DNA of 64,000 nt, taken from the NCBI GenBank assembly GCA_951804985.1, contig OX638133.1:53932122-53996121 (forward strand), in the 5' to 3' direction. The stretch is from Dryomyza anilis (lineage: Eukaryota; Arthropoda; Insecta; Diptera; Dryomyzidae). Below, piece by piece: positions 31,410 through 41,660 of the stretch. Position 1 is the stretch's first letter. Every line of letters begins with the position of its first letter. Below the pieces are notes generated by a model that was not told the DNA's origin, made no database searches, and saw nothing but the letters and a program-made list of their open reading frames with translations. The position numbers and the translations under genes are program-made.

Positions 31410-31832
31410 GCAGGGACCCTTAGTGCAAAACAAAAAGAATTATGTGGTTAAAAGAAAAAGGAGCGAGAGAAATAAATAAAGGAACAAAGTAAATTAATAA
31501 AACCCAAAAAGACACGAGTATAATAAGCATAGAAACAAATACATAAACAGGGCCGAGTGCGGTGTAAAGAAACTAAAGTAAAATAAAAGCACTGGTAGTC
31601 AGAGGAAAAGAAAATAAAGGGGCGAGAAGGCGTGAAATATACGAAAAGTCTGTGAAAAGAACGAAAACAAAGTCTGTGAAACAAACGAAAAACAAAAGTC
31701 TGTGAAACGCATAAAGGCCGGAGAAACGAAAAATCGGTGAAACGGAGAAGAAGAAACGAATAAGTCGGTGGAACGAACAAACCTGTGAAAAGAACGAAAG
31801 TCAGTGAAAAAAAAATAATAAAGAACATCGCC
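31410..31832 (+). other. Element D leader, non-coding
   Basis: 5' untranslated leader with repeated phrases like AAGTCTGTGAAA(C)GAACGAAA between 31640 and 31800; gag starts at 31833. Confidence 0.6.
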
Positions 31833-32690
31833 ATGGTGAAAGTAACCTGGGTATACGGTCTCCGCCGGGATGACCTCACCAAGTATGCCGCAGAGTTCGT
31901 TTTCGACGGAAGCGGTACCGTCAAAGAAGTGCGTAGGATTTTTGCCGCTTACGTAAATGACTGCAAGCGCACAGCTGAGGAGCTGGAGCGCCTAGAAAAA
32001 TTGGAGCTGAGACACGCCAAAGGGGCTTCGCCATTGCCGGTAACAGGTGACACAAGGATCCAGGAGCTCTTTAATCTGCCAGTCGCCCCATAAACCACAA
32101 ACACGATGCCAACGACGGACGGAACGCTACACCCTGGTGAGTCAAAATTTCAAATTTTTACTACAGGTGAGCAGGTTTGGACTCTGCCCACATTCAGCAC
32201 CAGGCCGTTGATGTCAGTGCGAACCACGTCACCGTACATTTTTCAACGGCTGGCACGCAACAGATGCGGTACACCACCCAAACAAGCGTTACAGGAATTA
32301 CAAGGAGCAGGCACAAGGAGCAGTTGCGAATTGCACAAGCGGCTCAGCAACAGGAGCAGTCAAGAATTTTGGAAATGGCGCAACAAATGGTGCAGCAAAT
32401 GGCGCTGCAGACTCATCAGGCGCAAGATGCGCAGCAGACACATCAGGCACAAGGGGCGCTGGAGCAACAAACGCATATGGCGCAACACGCGCATTTGGCA
32501 CAGGACGCATATGGCGCCGCTAAACAGAAGTGATACACCGGCGTATCGATCATCGGACAGACATACCAGGCCACCACTTGCAGACGCGGTGGCAACACAT
32601 CCCACATCGGCAGCTCGCTCAGGTGCGTCTGTGACACCTGAGGCCGCGATGGACTGCATCAGGAAGTGGCCAATAAAGTTTAATGGCACC
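31833..32690 (+). pseudogene. Element D gag, N-terminal part
   Basis: The start chosen is ATG 31833 in context GCCATGG. The first 87 codons begin MVKVTWVYGLRRDDL and resemble the short N-terminal domain of Osvaldo/Ulysses-like gags; it stops at 32091. A second frame (about 32177-32533) encodes a Gln/Ala/His-rich coiled-coil-like stretch (IAQAAQQQEQSRILEMAQ). A third frame then reaches AAMDCIRKWPIKFNGT, the conserved opening of the capsid domain, exactly where the BEL element inserts. At least two frameshifts are present. Gag continues beyond the insertion at 37269. Confidence 0.75.
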
Positions 32691-32887
32691 TGTTATTAAT
32701 TAAATACTTTATACATGATTTAGAATACTTGATTTTGTTGTTTGATTCTGTTGCCAAAATATTTTTTATGAAAAATTATTTCTTTTGTATATTTTCAACT
32801 GTTCAAGCCAGATTAAAATAATATTAATAAACGTTATCGAAATATTTAAATTTCGTGTGCTTATTTCGGAAAGCTTGAACAGTAACA
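32691..32887 (+). repeat. BEL 5' LTR
   Basis: TGTTATTAATTAAATACTT to GAACAGTAACA, 197 bp; short for the group. It contains AATAAA near 32825. Confidence 0.95.
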
Positions 32888-33036
32888 TTTTTATTAATAT
32901 TTTTAATTGAGTTTTTGGTGTCCGCGTTATTTCGTTATTTGGAGTCGGGGCTTCTTGGATCCTTTTGTCCCACCAAAGAACACATTTTATGGAACAAAGA
33001 AGAACTAGTCAGAGACTTAAGGGATAGCCTCCTACA

Positions 33037-36000
33037 ATGCCTGTGAACCGTACACCGCCGTCTTCACCGCTGATGTCCTTTACTGAAATGCCTTTCGACA
33101 CTGAAATGAATGCTGCCGCCAACACTACCGCTAACGCAGCCGCCAACGCTGCCGTCAATGCAGCCGCCAACGTAGCCGTCAACGTAGCTGCCAACGCTGT
33201 CGCCATTACTGCCACCACCAATCATGCCACCGGTGCTGAGTCCATCAATGTTTCAAGTCCTGCCGCATCTACAACTGTCGTCACCGCTACTACGCCTACT
33301 ACTGAAGAAATCGACAAGGTAACAAATATGTTTAATAATAAAATAGCGGATTTGCAAAATGCCTTAATGCAATCCATGCAATCTATGCAATCCATGCAAT
33401 CTCGTTTGGATTCGTTCATACAATCGGCTCAATCCATGCATCCGTCACCGAATATATCGTCCCAGTGTCAGCAAGCGTCTCTGCCTCAGCCTTTGTCGCT
33501 GTCTTTGCCTTTGTCCCAGCGCTTGCCTCATAGAACGCCTCAGGTGGCATCTCTGCCCGATCACGAATCCCAGCCAACATCGCAGGCTGCGTTCTTGCCT
33601 CCACATATTCGTGAATTCCAGCGATTGAATACATCGTATATACCAATGCCTCAGCACTTGCCTCATACATCGCCTCTGCTGACGTCTCTGCCCGAGCACG
33701 TATCTATGCCAACGTCTCAGTCTGCATTTCTGCCACAATCTATTCGTGAATCCCAACAAATGATTACGTCATCATCCTTGCTAATGCCTCAGCGCTTGCC
33801 TCATACATCTCATATGTCTCTGCCCGAGCACGTATCTCAGCCAACGTCTCAGTCTGCGTATCTGCCACAATCTTTTCGTGAATCCCAGAATTTTATTACG
33901 CCATCGTCTATGTCAATGCCTCATTCAATGTTAAATATACCTATGTCCGAATATAATCGCAGAAACTCTGCCATATATGCCATGCCCGAGGCTCGATCTA
34001 TATATAGGCCTCAATTCGAATCTCAAATGGCACTTCCGCCCATCTATGCATCATCTGAAAATGCTACTTTGTCTGCGCCTGCATATACGTCTACGCTTAC
34101 GCATTTGTCTTCACCTCAATATACATCTATGCAAACGCCTGTTCCAACGTATGTGCCAACTTCAACGTATTTAGCTCAGGCGACGTATCTGCCGCCGTCT
34201 ACGTCTCAATCGGCATCTCTGCCAACGTCTCATTGCATGCCATGTTACACAACATCGTCAACGTCTAACACGGCTCCTACAGTTACGCCCGTTGAACTCT
34301 GTCAGCAACACTCATTGAATTCTCTTCCGTACGCTCAACAGTATCAACGCCACACAAAAATCTATCCTTTGCCTAAATTTTCGGGTATTCCGGAAGAATG
34401 GCAAACATTTATTGAAGCCTTTGAGAGTACAACTAGAGAGTTTGGTTATTCACCTCTACATAATGTAATGCGCCTTAGAGAATCTCTGCACGGAAATGCG
34501 CGGGAGACTGTTGAATCACTTTTGAGTAATTCGTGTAATGTTGCGTTCATTCTCGCAACATTGGAGGAAACGTATGGTCGCCCAGAACAGCTTATTAGAT
34601 CACAGATTCAAAAGGTACGCGAGAATTCTGCAATTGCTGAAGGTGACCTTAGCTCATTAGTTAGTTTCGCAAACAAAATTTCAAACATGGCTACGTTTCT
34701 ACAATCAGCACGTGGTGATCATCACCTTACAAATCCAACATTGTTAAGCGAGCTTATTGCGAAACTACCAATTTCAAAACAACTTCAGTGGGCTGAGAGA
34801 TGCATAATGCTAGTACAAGCACCAACTGCCCTCGATTTAAGTGTATGGTTATGTAGCATAAGAAAAATCGTGAACTTGGTCACAGATTCTATGCCTGCAA
34901 ATTCACTGCCAAATATTGGAAATAAAATTAGTTTGGAAGGAAAAGCTCGGAAATTTGCTTGTGTTAGCGTACAAAAGAAGTGCTGTTTTTGCGATGGTGA
35001 CTGTTCATCGTTAGCGTCTTGTTCCCGATTCATAAATTTGAGTCTCGAAGAACGTTGGATAAAAGCAAAATCGATTCGTGTTTGTTTCTCCTGTTTGAAA
35101 TTTGGTCACCATGTTGCAAAATGCTTCTCTAAGCGCAAATGTGGAAAAAATGGTTGTACGCATTTCCACCATACACTCCTTCACTCTGAGCAAAAATCCG
35201 AAACATCAGAAAAATCATCAACATCGAATCCTGTCGATTCGCATGAACATAGGAACTGTCTTGCAAAATCAAATAGAGATGACGATTCAGTTCTTTTCCC
35301 AATCATTCCCGTAAAACTGTACGGCAAGCACAAAATCTTGACCGTTTACGCATTTGTTGATGATGGAGCAAATGTGACAATGATTGATGCAAACCTCGCA
35401 CGCGAGCTTGAAGTGCACGGACCAACTGATGTCCTGGAATTACAGTGGATAAATCAGCAAACAACGCGGGAGCCGACGGAGATAGTAGAATTTTTAATTA
35501 GCGGTGTTGAGGAAAATGCAGAATCATACCATATGTCGCGAGTTTTTGTGTCGTCTGCTTTAAAATTACCGATACAAACATTACAAGTGAGTAAACTTAA
35601 TAATATCATCGATGGATCTAATATAAAAAGTTACAATAAAGTTCAACCTAAGTTAATTATTAGTTTGACTCACGCCTTTTTAACGGTTCCAATTGAAACT
35701 CCAAGAACATCTATTAGTCCAGGACCAATAGTATCGAAAACCAGATTAGGATGGATGGTCTATGGCCCCGTAGAAGGCGATTATCAGCAACAAAAACGAA
35801 CATCTTGCCATGCAAGAAAAGTTCCAGACAATCCAATGCTATTGGAAGATCTAGCTACAATGATGAAGAACTATTTTGACGTCGAAACCTTTGGGGTAAA
35901 GCCAAATTTGGAACCATTACGATCGAAAGATGAAGAAAGAGCACTTTCTCTTTTAATGTGTACAACAAAACGCCAAGGAGAACGATTTGAAGCTGGTCTC

Positions 36001-36153
36001 TTATGGCGCGAGGATTTTATAGAGTTTCCAAACAGTTTTGAAATGGCTATGCGTCGTCTACAGGGAGTGGAAAAGCTAATGGCTAGAGATCCAGGATTAG
36101 CTAAAGAATATTGCGATAAAATCGAAGACACATTTCGCTGTAATAAATCCTAA
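33037..36153 (+). CDS. BEL/Pao Gag-protease polyprotein, 1038 codons open
   Basis: The ATG at 33037 is the first after the leader. Residues 1-65 are an Ala/Asn/Val-rich run. Near 108-120 there is a QSMQSMQSMQS repeat, and to about residue 430 a Pro/Ser/Gln-rich linker with repeats of the LPQSxRESQ type. The capsid-like DUF1759 region starts at YPLPKFSGIPEEWQTF (about 445). A zinc knuckle CFSCLKFGHHVAKC lies near residue 685. The retropepsin-like DUF1758 domain has FVDDGANVTMID (active site DDGA) near 775. The tail enters the region before RT (RLGWMVYGPVEG; FEAGLLWRED). The frame stays open although the element is deleted, consistent with recency. It would supply particle protein and protease. 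Confidence 0.9.
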   Translation: MPVNRTPPSSPLMSFTEMPFDTEMNAAANTTANAAANAAVNAAANVAVNVAANAVAITATTNHATGAESINVSSPAASTTVVTATTPTTEEIDKVTNMFNNKIADLQNALMQSMQSMQSMQSRLDSFIQSAQSMHPSPNISSQCQQASLPQPLSLSLPLSQRLPHRTPQVASLPDHESQPTSQAAFLPPHIREFQRLNTSYIPMPQHLPHTSPLLTSLPEHVSMPTSQSAFLPQSIRESQQMITSSSLLMPQRLPHTSHMSLPEHVSQPTSQSAYLPQSFRESQNFITPSSMSMPHSMLNIPMSEYNRRNSAIYAMPEARSIYRPQFESQMALPPIYASSENATLSAPAYTSTLTHLSSPQYTSMQTPVPTYVPTSTYLAQATYLPPSTSQSASLPTSHCMPCYTTSSTSNTAPTVTPVELCQQHSLNSLPYAQQYQRHTKIYPLPKFSGIPEEWQTFIEAFESTTREFGYSPLHNVMRLRESLHGNARETVESLLSNSCNVAFILATLEETYGRPEQLIRSQIQKVRENSAIAEGDLSSLVSFANKISNMATFLQSARGDHHLTNPTLLSELIAKLPISKQLQWAERCIMLVQAPTALDLSVWLCSIRKIVNLVTDSMPANSLPNIGNKISLEGKARKFACVSVQKKCCFCDGDCSSLASCSRFINLSLEERWIKAKSIRVCFSCLKFGHHVAKCFSKRKCGKNGCTHFHHTLLHSEQKSETSEKSSTSNPVDSHEHRNCLAKSNRDDDSVLFPIIPVKLYGKHKILTVYAFVDDGANVTMIDANLARELEVHGPTDVLELQWINQQTTREPTEIVEFLISGVEENAESYHMSRVFVSSALKLPIQTLQVSKLNNIIDGSNIKSYNKVQPKLIISLTHAFLTVPIETPRTSISPGPIVSKTRLGWMVYGPVEGDYQQQKRTSCHARKVPDNPMLLEDLATMMKNYFDVETFGVKPNLEPLRSKDEERALSLLMCTTKRQGERFEAGLLWREDFIEFPNSFEMAMRRLQGVEKLMARDPGLAKEYCDKIEDTFRCNKS

Positions 36154-36859
36154 TAAGAAAAAGATTCGATTGGTGTTTGATGCTGCAGCTGAAACAAGAA
36201 GCATGTCGCTGAATAAAGCTTTGTTATCAGGTCCTGATATCAATCAGCCACTGTTGTCTCTTCTTTTTAAATTCAGACAAGCACCTGTAGCAGTTTGTGG
36301 TGATCTCAAAGAAATGTTTCACCAGGTCAGTATCGTCAAAGAAGACCAAAACGCTCAAAGATTTCTGTGGCGAAACGGGGATCAAACAAAACCAGTGGAT
36401 ACGTACGTCATGGAAAGGATGATTTTCGGAGCTACATGTTCACCGACGATAGAGCAATTTGTTAAAAATAGAAACGCGCAAGATTTCAAAACCACTTATC
36501 CTAGAGCTGCAAAGGGTATTGTAGAAAAACACTATGTTGATGACTATGTCGACTGTTTTCAAACAGAAGAAGAAGCCATTCAAGTAATTAAAGATGTCAT
36601 GAAGATTCACAAGGCTGGTGGTTTCGAAATGCACAATATCTTGTCGAATTCCGAAAAACTTTTAAAAGCAGTGTGCAATACTGCTACAAACGATTCTCTT
36701 AGTATCGAGGGTGATAAAGTAGAACGAATTCTCGAAATGTACTGGCAGTCAAAGTCCGATAATTTTGTATTCCAATTAAAGTTTTACAAAATACCGTCCG
36801 AAATATTAAGTTTTACCAGCAGAACCTATACGTGTGGGATGTCTCGTTTTGGTGTGTGA
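36154..36859 (+). pseudogene. BEL/Pao reverse transcriptase, N-terminal half
   Basis: After stops at 36151-36156 a different frame opens with RT block sequence IRLVFDAAAETRSMSLNKAL, then CGDLKEMFHQV (first catalytic Asp), RFLWRNG, FGATCSP and the active site HYVDDYVD. The residues normally linking the protease tail to this block are missing, so a small deletion with frameshift occurred near 36140. Similarity fades after EKLLKAVCN, at about 36670-36730, where the large internal deletion begins. Confidence 0.9.
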
Positions 36860-37013
36860 CGATAAAAGTCCACGTTCGCAATGGAAGCGTGGTCGAGCAA
36901 TTGAATTATTGTATGGCAAGGATGGTGTAGCAAGAACAGCAATTGTTAAGACGAATGATGGAACGATCAAGAGGCCCGTATGCAAGCTAGCAATTCTTGA
37001 CGTCATATAGTTT
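36840..37013 (+). pseudogene. BEL/Pao pol C-terminal end (DUF5641-like)
   Basis: A short frame reading SQWKRGRAIELLYGKDGVAR and then GTIKRPVCKLAILDVI, ending in a stop at 37009. This is the typical terminal SH3-like segment of BEL integrase. It directly follows truncated RT, marking the loss of RNase H and the integrase catalytic core. Confidence 0.8.
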
Positions 37014-37059
37014 TTGATTGGTGGTGGCGGTGGTGAGTCTTCCCTCCCCGGTCATTTCA

Positions 37060-37071
37060 CGGGGGCGGGGA
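37060..37071 (+). promoter_or_regulatory. BEL polypurine tract
   Basis: GGGGGCGGGGA immediately before the 3' LTR. Confidence 0.75.
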
Positions 37072-37268
37072 TGTTATTAAGTAAATACTTTATACATGAT
37101 TTAGAATACTTGATTTTGTTGTTTGATTCTGTTGTCAAAATATTTTTTATGAAAAATTATTTCTTTTGTATATTTTCAACTGTTCAAGCCAGATTAAAAT
37201 AATATTAATAAACGTTATCGAAATATTTAAATTTCGTGTGTTTATTTCGGAAAGCTTGAACAGTAACA
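37072..37268 (+). repeat. BEL 3' LTR
   Basis: 197 bp, matching the 5' LTR except near positions 11, 49 and 165 of the repeat. Confidence 0.95.
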
Positions 37269-38089
37269 GCACCAGTGACCCGCTGGTATTTATAGAGCGC
37301 GTTGAGGAGTTAACGTGGGTCCATAACATTGACCCCGACTGCGTTCCACATGCGATACAGGAACTTCTGCTGGGAAAGGCACTAGTATAGCACCGGACCA
37401 ATTATGCACCATGGCACCAGTGGAGCGACTACAAACGGGGATCTCTACGGTTTTTCCTGGCGCCCCGATTCTTCGAGGATCTAGATGACGCCATACGCAA
37501 ACGGACACAGCGGCCGTGTGAGACATTTAAAGATTTTGTGATTAGTATGCGCGATATGATGCAACATACGCAGTACGAGTAGAAGGCGCAGATGGAGCGG
37601 ATATTCAAGAATTGTCGTCATGAGTACCAACTCTATATTCGGCGCCGCGACTTCACGACGATAACCGAACTGGTAGACTTGGCGGACGACTACGATGTGA
37701 TTCGAGGGAATGGCCAGACGCAGCCACAGCACACGGCACGGCCGTGAGAAGAACATAATCGGCGATTGGACGATGTTAAAAGGAGCGGTCATGTGCAACC
37801 ATACCACATGGCGCGGCCACGAGAGGAAAACTATAGGTGGTTGGACGACGTTGGTAGGAGCAGTCAGACGCAGCCACGGTACACGGAGCGATCGAACGAC
37901 ACCGTCGAGAGAGGACCTAATCAACGAGGGATCGATGTCAGCAGCAGGCGATGTGGGCGCGACGGCCATTATCAAGCAGGGTGCCGCAATGATGCGGTTA
38001 CGTTTTGCTGGGACTGCGGGCGCAGGGGCGTGCGTGCTTCTGATTGTTGCAGACTACTTTCGGGAAATGGCCGAGGGAGCCGCCAGTAG
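37269..38089 (+). pseudogene. Element D gag, C-terminal part
   Basis: It resumes directly after the BEL element with SDPLVFIERVEELTWVHNID, the capsid segment that continues KWPIKFNGT upstream of the insertion. In-frame stops occur at 37388 (where a Trp is usual) and 37579, and a frameshift near 37745. Two nucleocapsid zinc-knuckle-like motifs lie at 37945-38060 (RRCGRDGHYQAGC with its first Cys replaced, and CWDCGRRGVRASDC with an atypical centre). Gag ends at the stop 38087-38089; protease sequence of the same element appears only after the next insertion, at 41251. Confidence 0.8.
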
Positions 38090-38103
38090 CGAGGGCTGAT
38101 GGT

Positions 38104-38722
38104 TGTTGTATGTTAAAAGTCCTTCTACTAGGACTTTAACTTCCTTGAACCTTTTTATACTTACTGAGTCCTTTTTACTTTCTTTATATTATTTAAAACA
38201 ACCGGGTCTTTTTTACTTTAAGACACTATATTTCGCTTTAAAAGTTGGTTACACTTATACTTAACATTTATTTGTAGACACTTCAGCTTATCGGAAACAA
38301 TTTATTCTTAGTCTATACTTAACTATACTTAACTTACATAACACCTCGTATTCTTATAATTTCACAATAAATTGAGTAATTTCATCATGCTAAAATAACT
38401 TAGTCAGCGTATTTATAATTTCACAATAAATTGAGTACTTTCATTATTCTAAAATAACTAAGTCAGCATTTATTTGTGTGATCTGAGTGACCTATTTAAC
38501 GTGGACGTGTATACCTGTGCTAAGTTAAGCGGTGTGCGCCAAGACAATTAAATGCTGTTTGTGTTTAACATGCATAATGCTTAACCCTAAAAGTATGCCA
38601 TAAAGAAAAATATACTGGTTATGTTATGTTGTGGATCAGAAGCACGCTGTAAGTTCCACGATTATAATACACAACAGTGGATCATATGTAAGCTGTGAAC
38701 TCTACAATTATGATACACAACA
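38104..38722 (-). repeat. Family A 3' LTR (errantivirus-like)
   Basis: 619 bp, TGTTGTATG at left to ACACAACA at right. Read on the minus strand it starts TGTTGTGTATC directly after a polypurine tract. It matches the solo LTR at 6933-7483 but has an extra tandem copy of about 66 bp around 38345-38470 (TTATAATTTCACAATAAATT repeated). Confidence 0.95.
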
Positions 38723-38738
38723 TACCTCCCCCCTTATT
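38723..38738 (-). promoter_or_regulatory. Family A polypurine tract
   Basis: On the minus strand AATAAGGGGGGAGGTA abuts the LTR start. This fixes the orientation and the 3' identity of the LTR. Confidence 0.8.
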
Positions 38739-38936
38739 GAAAGAAAAAAATATATTATTATTAAGAAGAATAATAGTTTTTTTTCTTTTGTATTATTTTA
38801 ATTATTTCTGAAGAGAAAATTGTTATTAAAAAGAATAATAGTTTTTTCTTTTTACATTGTTTTATGTGGTATAAATTACGTTAAATTCTATTAGTTATGA
38901 AGTTATGATCTTTACTTATATAATATTTAATAGATA

Positions 38937-41036
38937 TTAGTAAATTAAGGGTTGTAATTTCCAGTTATATATAATAAAAACCTGGTCCTGTTTTTTTCGC
39001 TGCTGTTCTACGGTAGTAGTTCGATGCGTTGTTGTTGTTTCTGACGTATTGGCTTCTATTTCATGTGTCTTCGTTCGTTGACTTGCTATGGGTGTTGTGG
39101 TGTTTGGTTTCTGCGTTGTTGATTTCCGCAATGACCCGATTTTTTCGAGTGGCGATTTCTTGCTGGGAAATGTATTGGACACCATTTCAAGGTTTTCCTT
39201 AGCCGCTTCTACATCTATTGTTGCTATTGGTGATTTATTTGTATTAAATTCATCGGCTTTTATTGTTGCTTTATTTTTAATTGTCGAGTAGTAATGTATG
39301 TATAATACATATGCTGCTATTATTATTAATATCAGCATTAATATGCCGTAAGACATACCGGTTTTCGTTATTTCATTTTGACGATTAAGTAATTCTTTGC
39401 GTTGCTGGTTATCAGTTAATTGTAGTAATATTTCGTCGTAATCACGATGCCCATCTCTTAATGCTGATCTTATTTTGCTGTGATCTGACACCAAGATCGG
39501 TAACGATGTTTGTGATATATTTGAATATGGTTATGATGACCAATTGCCTTGTAAATTTTCTATCATAACCGTATGTTCTTCCTTCTTGTATGTTATATTC
39601 CAAAAGCTTTGATGTGTAAACTCATATGGCAGTATCATTTCTTTGTTGTGTATGTTGCAAGCTTCATTTATGGACATCCAACCCAGGCCGGATAGTGTCA
39701 ATGTGGCTATATTTGACCCACAAACTGCTTCGAAAAAGGCTGGTGTATTGAATTTATACAACCATGTGTTTGGTGTCCATAGTTTAACTACTAGGCCAGA
39801 ACTCCTTTTGATTGCAACATGTTCACAGGTATCTTTCATATCTATTCTGTGTTGAATCAGCGCGACTTCACATAGTGTGTTGCTAGTTGTTAGCATGGTT
39901 CCTGGACGTTTGCATAGTGTAATTTCTTAGTCCGTATGTTGGCTAACCGAAATGCATTTGCTGTGATCTTCATTCGTTAGACCTATGTATTTGCTCCGGT
40001 CTTCTGCTTCTGATATGTAGTCATATGTTGTTTTAACCAATGCATCAAATTCTTCATTAATATTTGTGGGTATTGGGTAAATTCTATATAATGTGAACAA
40101 CAAATCATCAGGTAGTGGTGTCTTGATGACTATTATTAGGCCGTCTGTGTCTGGGAAAACTCGTACTGTTGATGCACGGTGCATTTCGAATGATTTTTGT
40201 ATGAACCACTTCGCCTTTCCTCTTAACGTGAGGCTAGTCAGCATTTCATCTAACTCGCTCTGGTCTATAATTGTCGGGTGTAATCGTCCCTTGTATAGAT
40301 CATCTATGATTGCCATTTCCATCAGCTGTTGTCCTTGAATTTCGATTAGGTTTGCATTAATTGTAGATTGAATTTCCAAGGTATCCATCAAGAATAGTAA
40401 ATGACTAACTTGATGATTTATTTTTTCATTTATGTATTTTTGTGTTCTTATTGTTATGTTTAACACATTTTGCAGATTTTCGACTTCCTCCAATGAATTC
40501 AATAAAGGTTCTGCTATCTTGTCATAATTTGACGAAATCACCGTAATTTGTCTTTTCATAATTTCGTATGTTTTATGTTCGCTTTCATCAATATTATTCA
40601 GGTGTTTATAGATAGTTTCTCTTTCATTACTGTCCATCAGTCCAAAAGCCCAGTTGAGTCCTTCGCCAATGAAATTGAGTGATCTCTTTTGTCGGTTACT
40701 ATTTATTGTACGTTTAATTATTTCTTCATTTTTCTGTAGTGTGCCTATTATTGCCATGGTTTCCCGTGTTGCTGCTAAACACGATCTTTTTATGCTGGGT
40801 CCGTTTACATTGGAGCTCATTTGTTCGCACATTGTATTTGCCGTGATTATGTATTTGTTTGTCAGCTCCAGGAAATCGTTCAGTTGTAATTTAGCTATTA
40901 TCGTCCATTCATCGTTGTAGAACAAAGCATCAGTTGTCTTCTCAAAGAATAATCTGGTATCATTAATTGATGTCTATGTGGTGTTGACTGCTTCATTGGC
41001 TGCCAGCATCAGGATCAGTGTGACAATTCTAATCAT
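38937..41036 (-). pseudogene. env: Errantivirus-like envelope gene, full-length frame with three stops
   Basis: The minus-strand ATG at 41036 opens a signal-peptide-like segment (MIRIVTLILMLAA). One uninterrupted codon phase runs 699 codons to the stop at 38937-38939, broken only by in-frame stops at 40976-40974, 39929-39927 and 39533-39531. A furin-type site RQKR is followed by a fusion-peptide-like SLNFIGEGLNWAFGL near 40690. Then come a long helical region (LNNIDESEHKTYEIMKRQI), a Cys-rich domain and a transmembrane segment (YGILMLILIIIAAYVLYI) near 39345, ahead of a Thr/Ser/Lys-rich tail. This is the layout of baculovirus-F-like fusion proteins of insect errantiviruses. It lies between element D gag and protease and is followed by its 3' LTR; gag-pol and the 5' LTR of this element are missing. 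Confidence 0.88.
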
Positions 41037-41250
41037 TATATTGGTTTCGCTCTTTATTGCCTAATGTAAAAAGAAAGAGAGGAAATTCCATTTTTTTTTA
41101 CATATTTAATGGAATCCTTGATCATATCATATAGTTTTCTTATAAATATTTCTTATTTTACCTTAATACATCCTGTTAATTGATTATATGTTAATTGATT
41201 ATTATAGTTAATTTACATATGTGTCAACATGCACTATATGATATATGTTG
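41037..41250. other. AT-rich junction upstream of env
   Basis: Remaining sequence of the family A element 5' of env, perhaps holding the env splice acceptor region, then an abrupt switch to element D protease at about 41251. No LTR is present here, so this side was deleted. Confidence 0.45.
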
Positions 41251-41660
41251 TTAGATCACGCCTGCGGTATAGAGGCGGTCTCACACCGTAAACCATTCAA
41301 CTATAGAAGTACGGTTGTCCACGTACGCACGGCGGACGGCGCCACCAGACACATAAGCGAGTAGATTGGAGTAATGGGCAGGCTAGGCAACAAGGAGTGT
41401 CCCTTGACACTGTTGGTGTTACCCACCGTGGTCGAGCACATCATCCTGTGGATGGACTTTTTGCAGCAAGCAGGCGCCACATTGAGTTGGGTGGGCAGAG
41501 CATCTCGCTGAGGGAGACAGCGCGGCAGCCCGACCAGTCGCCAGTTTGCACAGTGGTGCGACCCGATACACGCAGCGAACAGTAGAGGATCGAACAATTT
41601 TTACAGGAGGAGCTGGGAAAATTTGTGAACGATGGAGGGACGACGGACAATATTTATCCA
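41251..41660 (+). pseudogene. Element D protease C-terminal half and start of pol linker
   Basis: The frame reads STVVHVRTADGATRHISE, a stop at 41371, then CPLTLLVLPTVVEHIILWMDFL, the C-terminal half of a retropepsin (the usual GMDFL block appears as WMDFL). Another phase continues EQFLQEELGKFVNDGG, which resembles the linker before RT in Osvaldo/Ulysses-type elements. The DTG active-site half is missing, evidently removed with the right side of the env insertion. This links 29378-38089 and 41251-41660 as one element. Confidence 0.75.

Larger units (their letters stand above)
32686..37273 (+). mobile_element. BEL/Pao LTR retrotransposon, internally deleted, with GCACC target duplication
   Basis: The element is 32691-37268 (4578 bp). 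Two 197-bp LTRs differ at about three positions, so the insertion is young. GCACC lies at 32686-32690 and 37269-37273. The sequence encodes a fused Gag-Pol with protease and the first half of RT, then jumps to the extreme C-terminus of pol; RNase H and integrase are gone. It sits inside the capsid coding part of element D gag, whose codon phase is continuous across the insertion once one duplication copy is discounted. Confidence 0.95.

Noticed and set aside
31448..31924. 158-codon minus-strand frame with Phe/Leu-rich, membrane-like sequence
   Set aside because: It is antisense to the element D leader and gag start. Its hydrophobic look comes from a purine-rich plus strand.
37481..38099. Overlapping open frames on both strands in GC-rich DNA
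   Set aside because: The plus-strand phase with capsid and zinc-knuckle residues of element D gag explains the region; the others are shadows.
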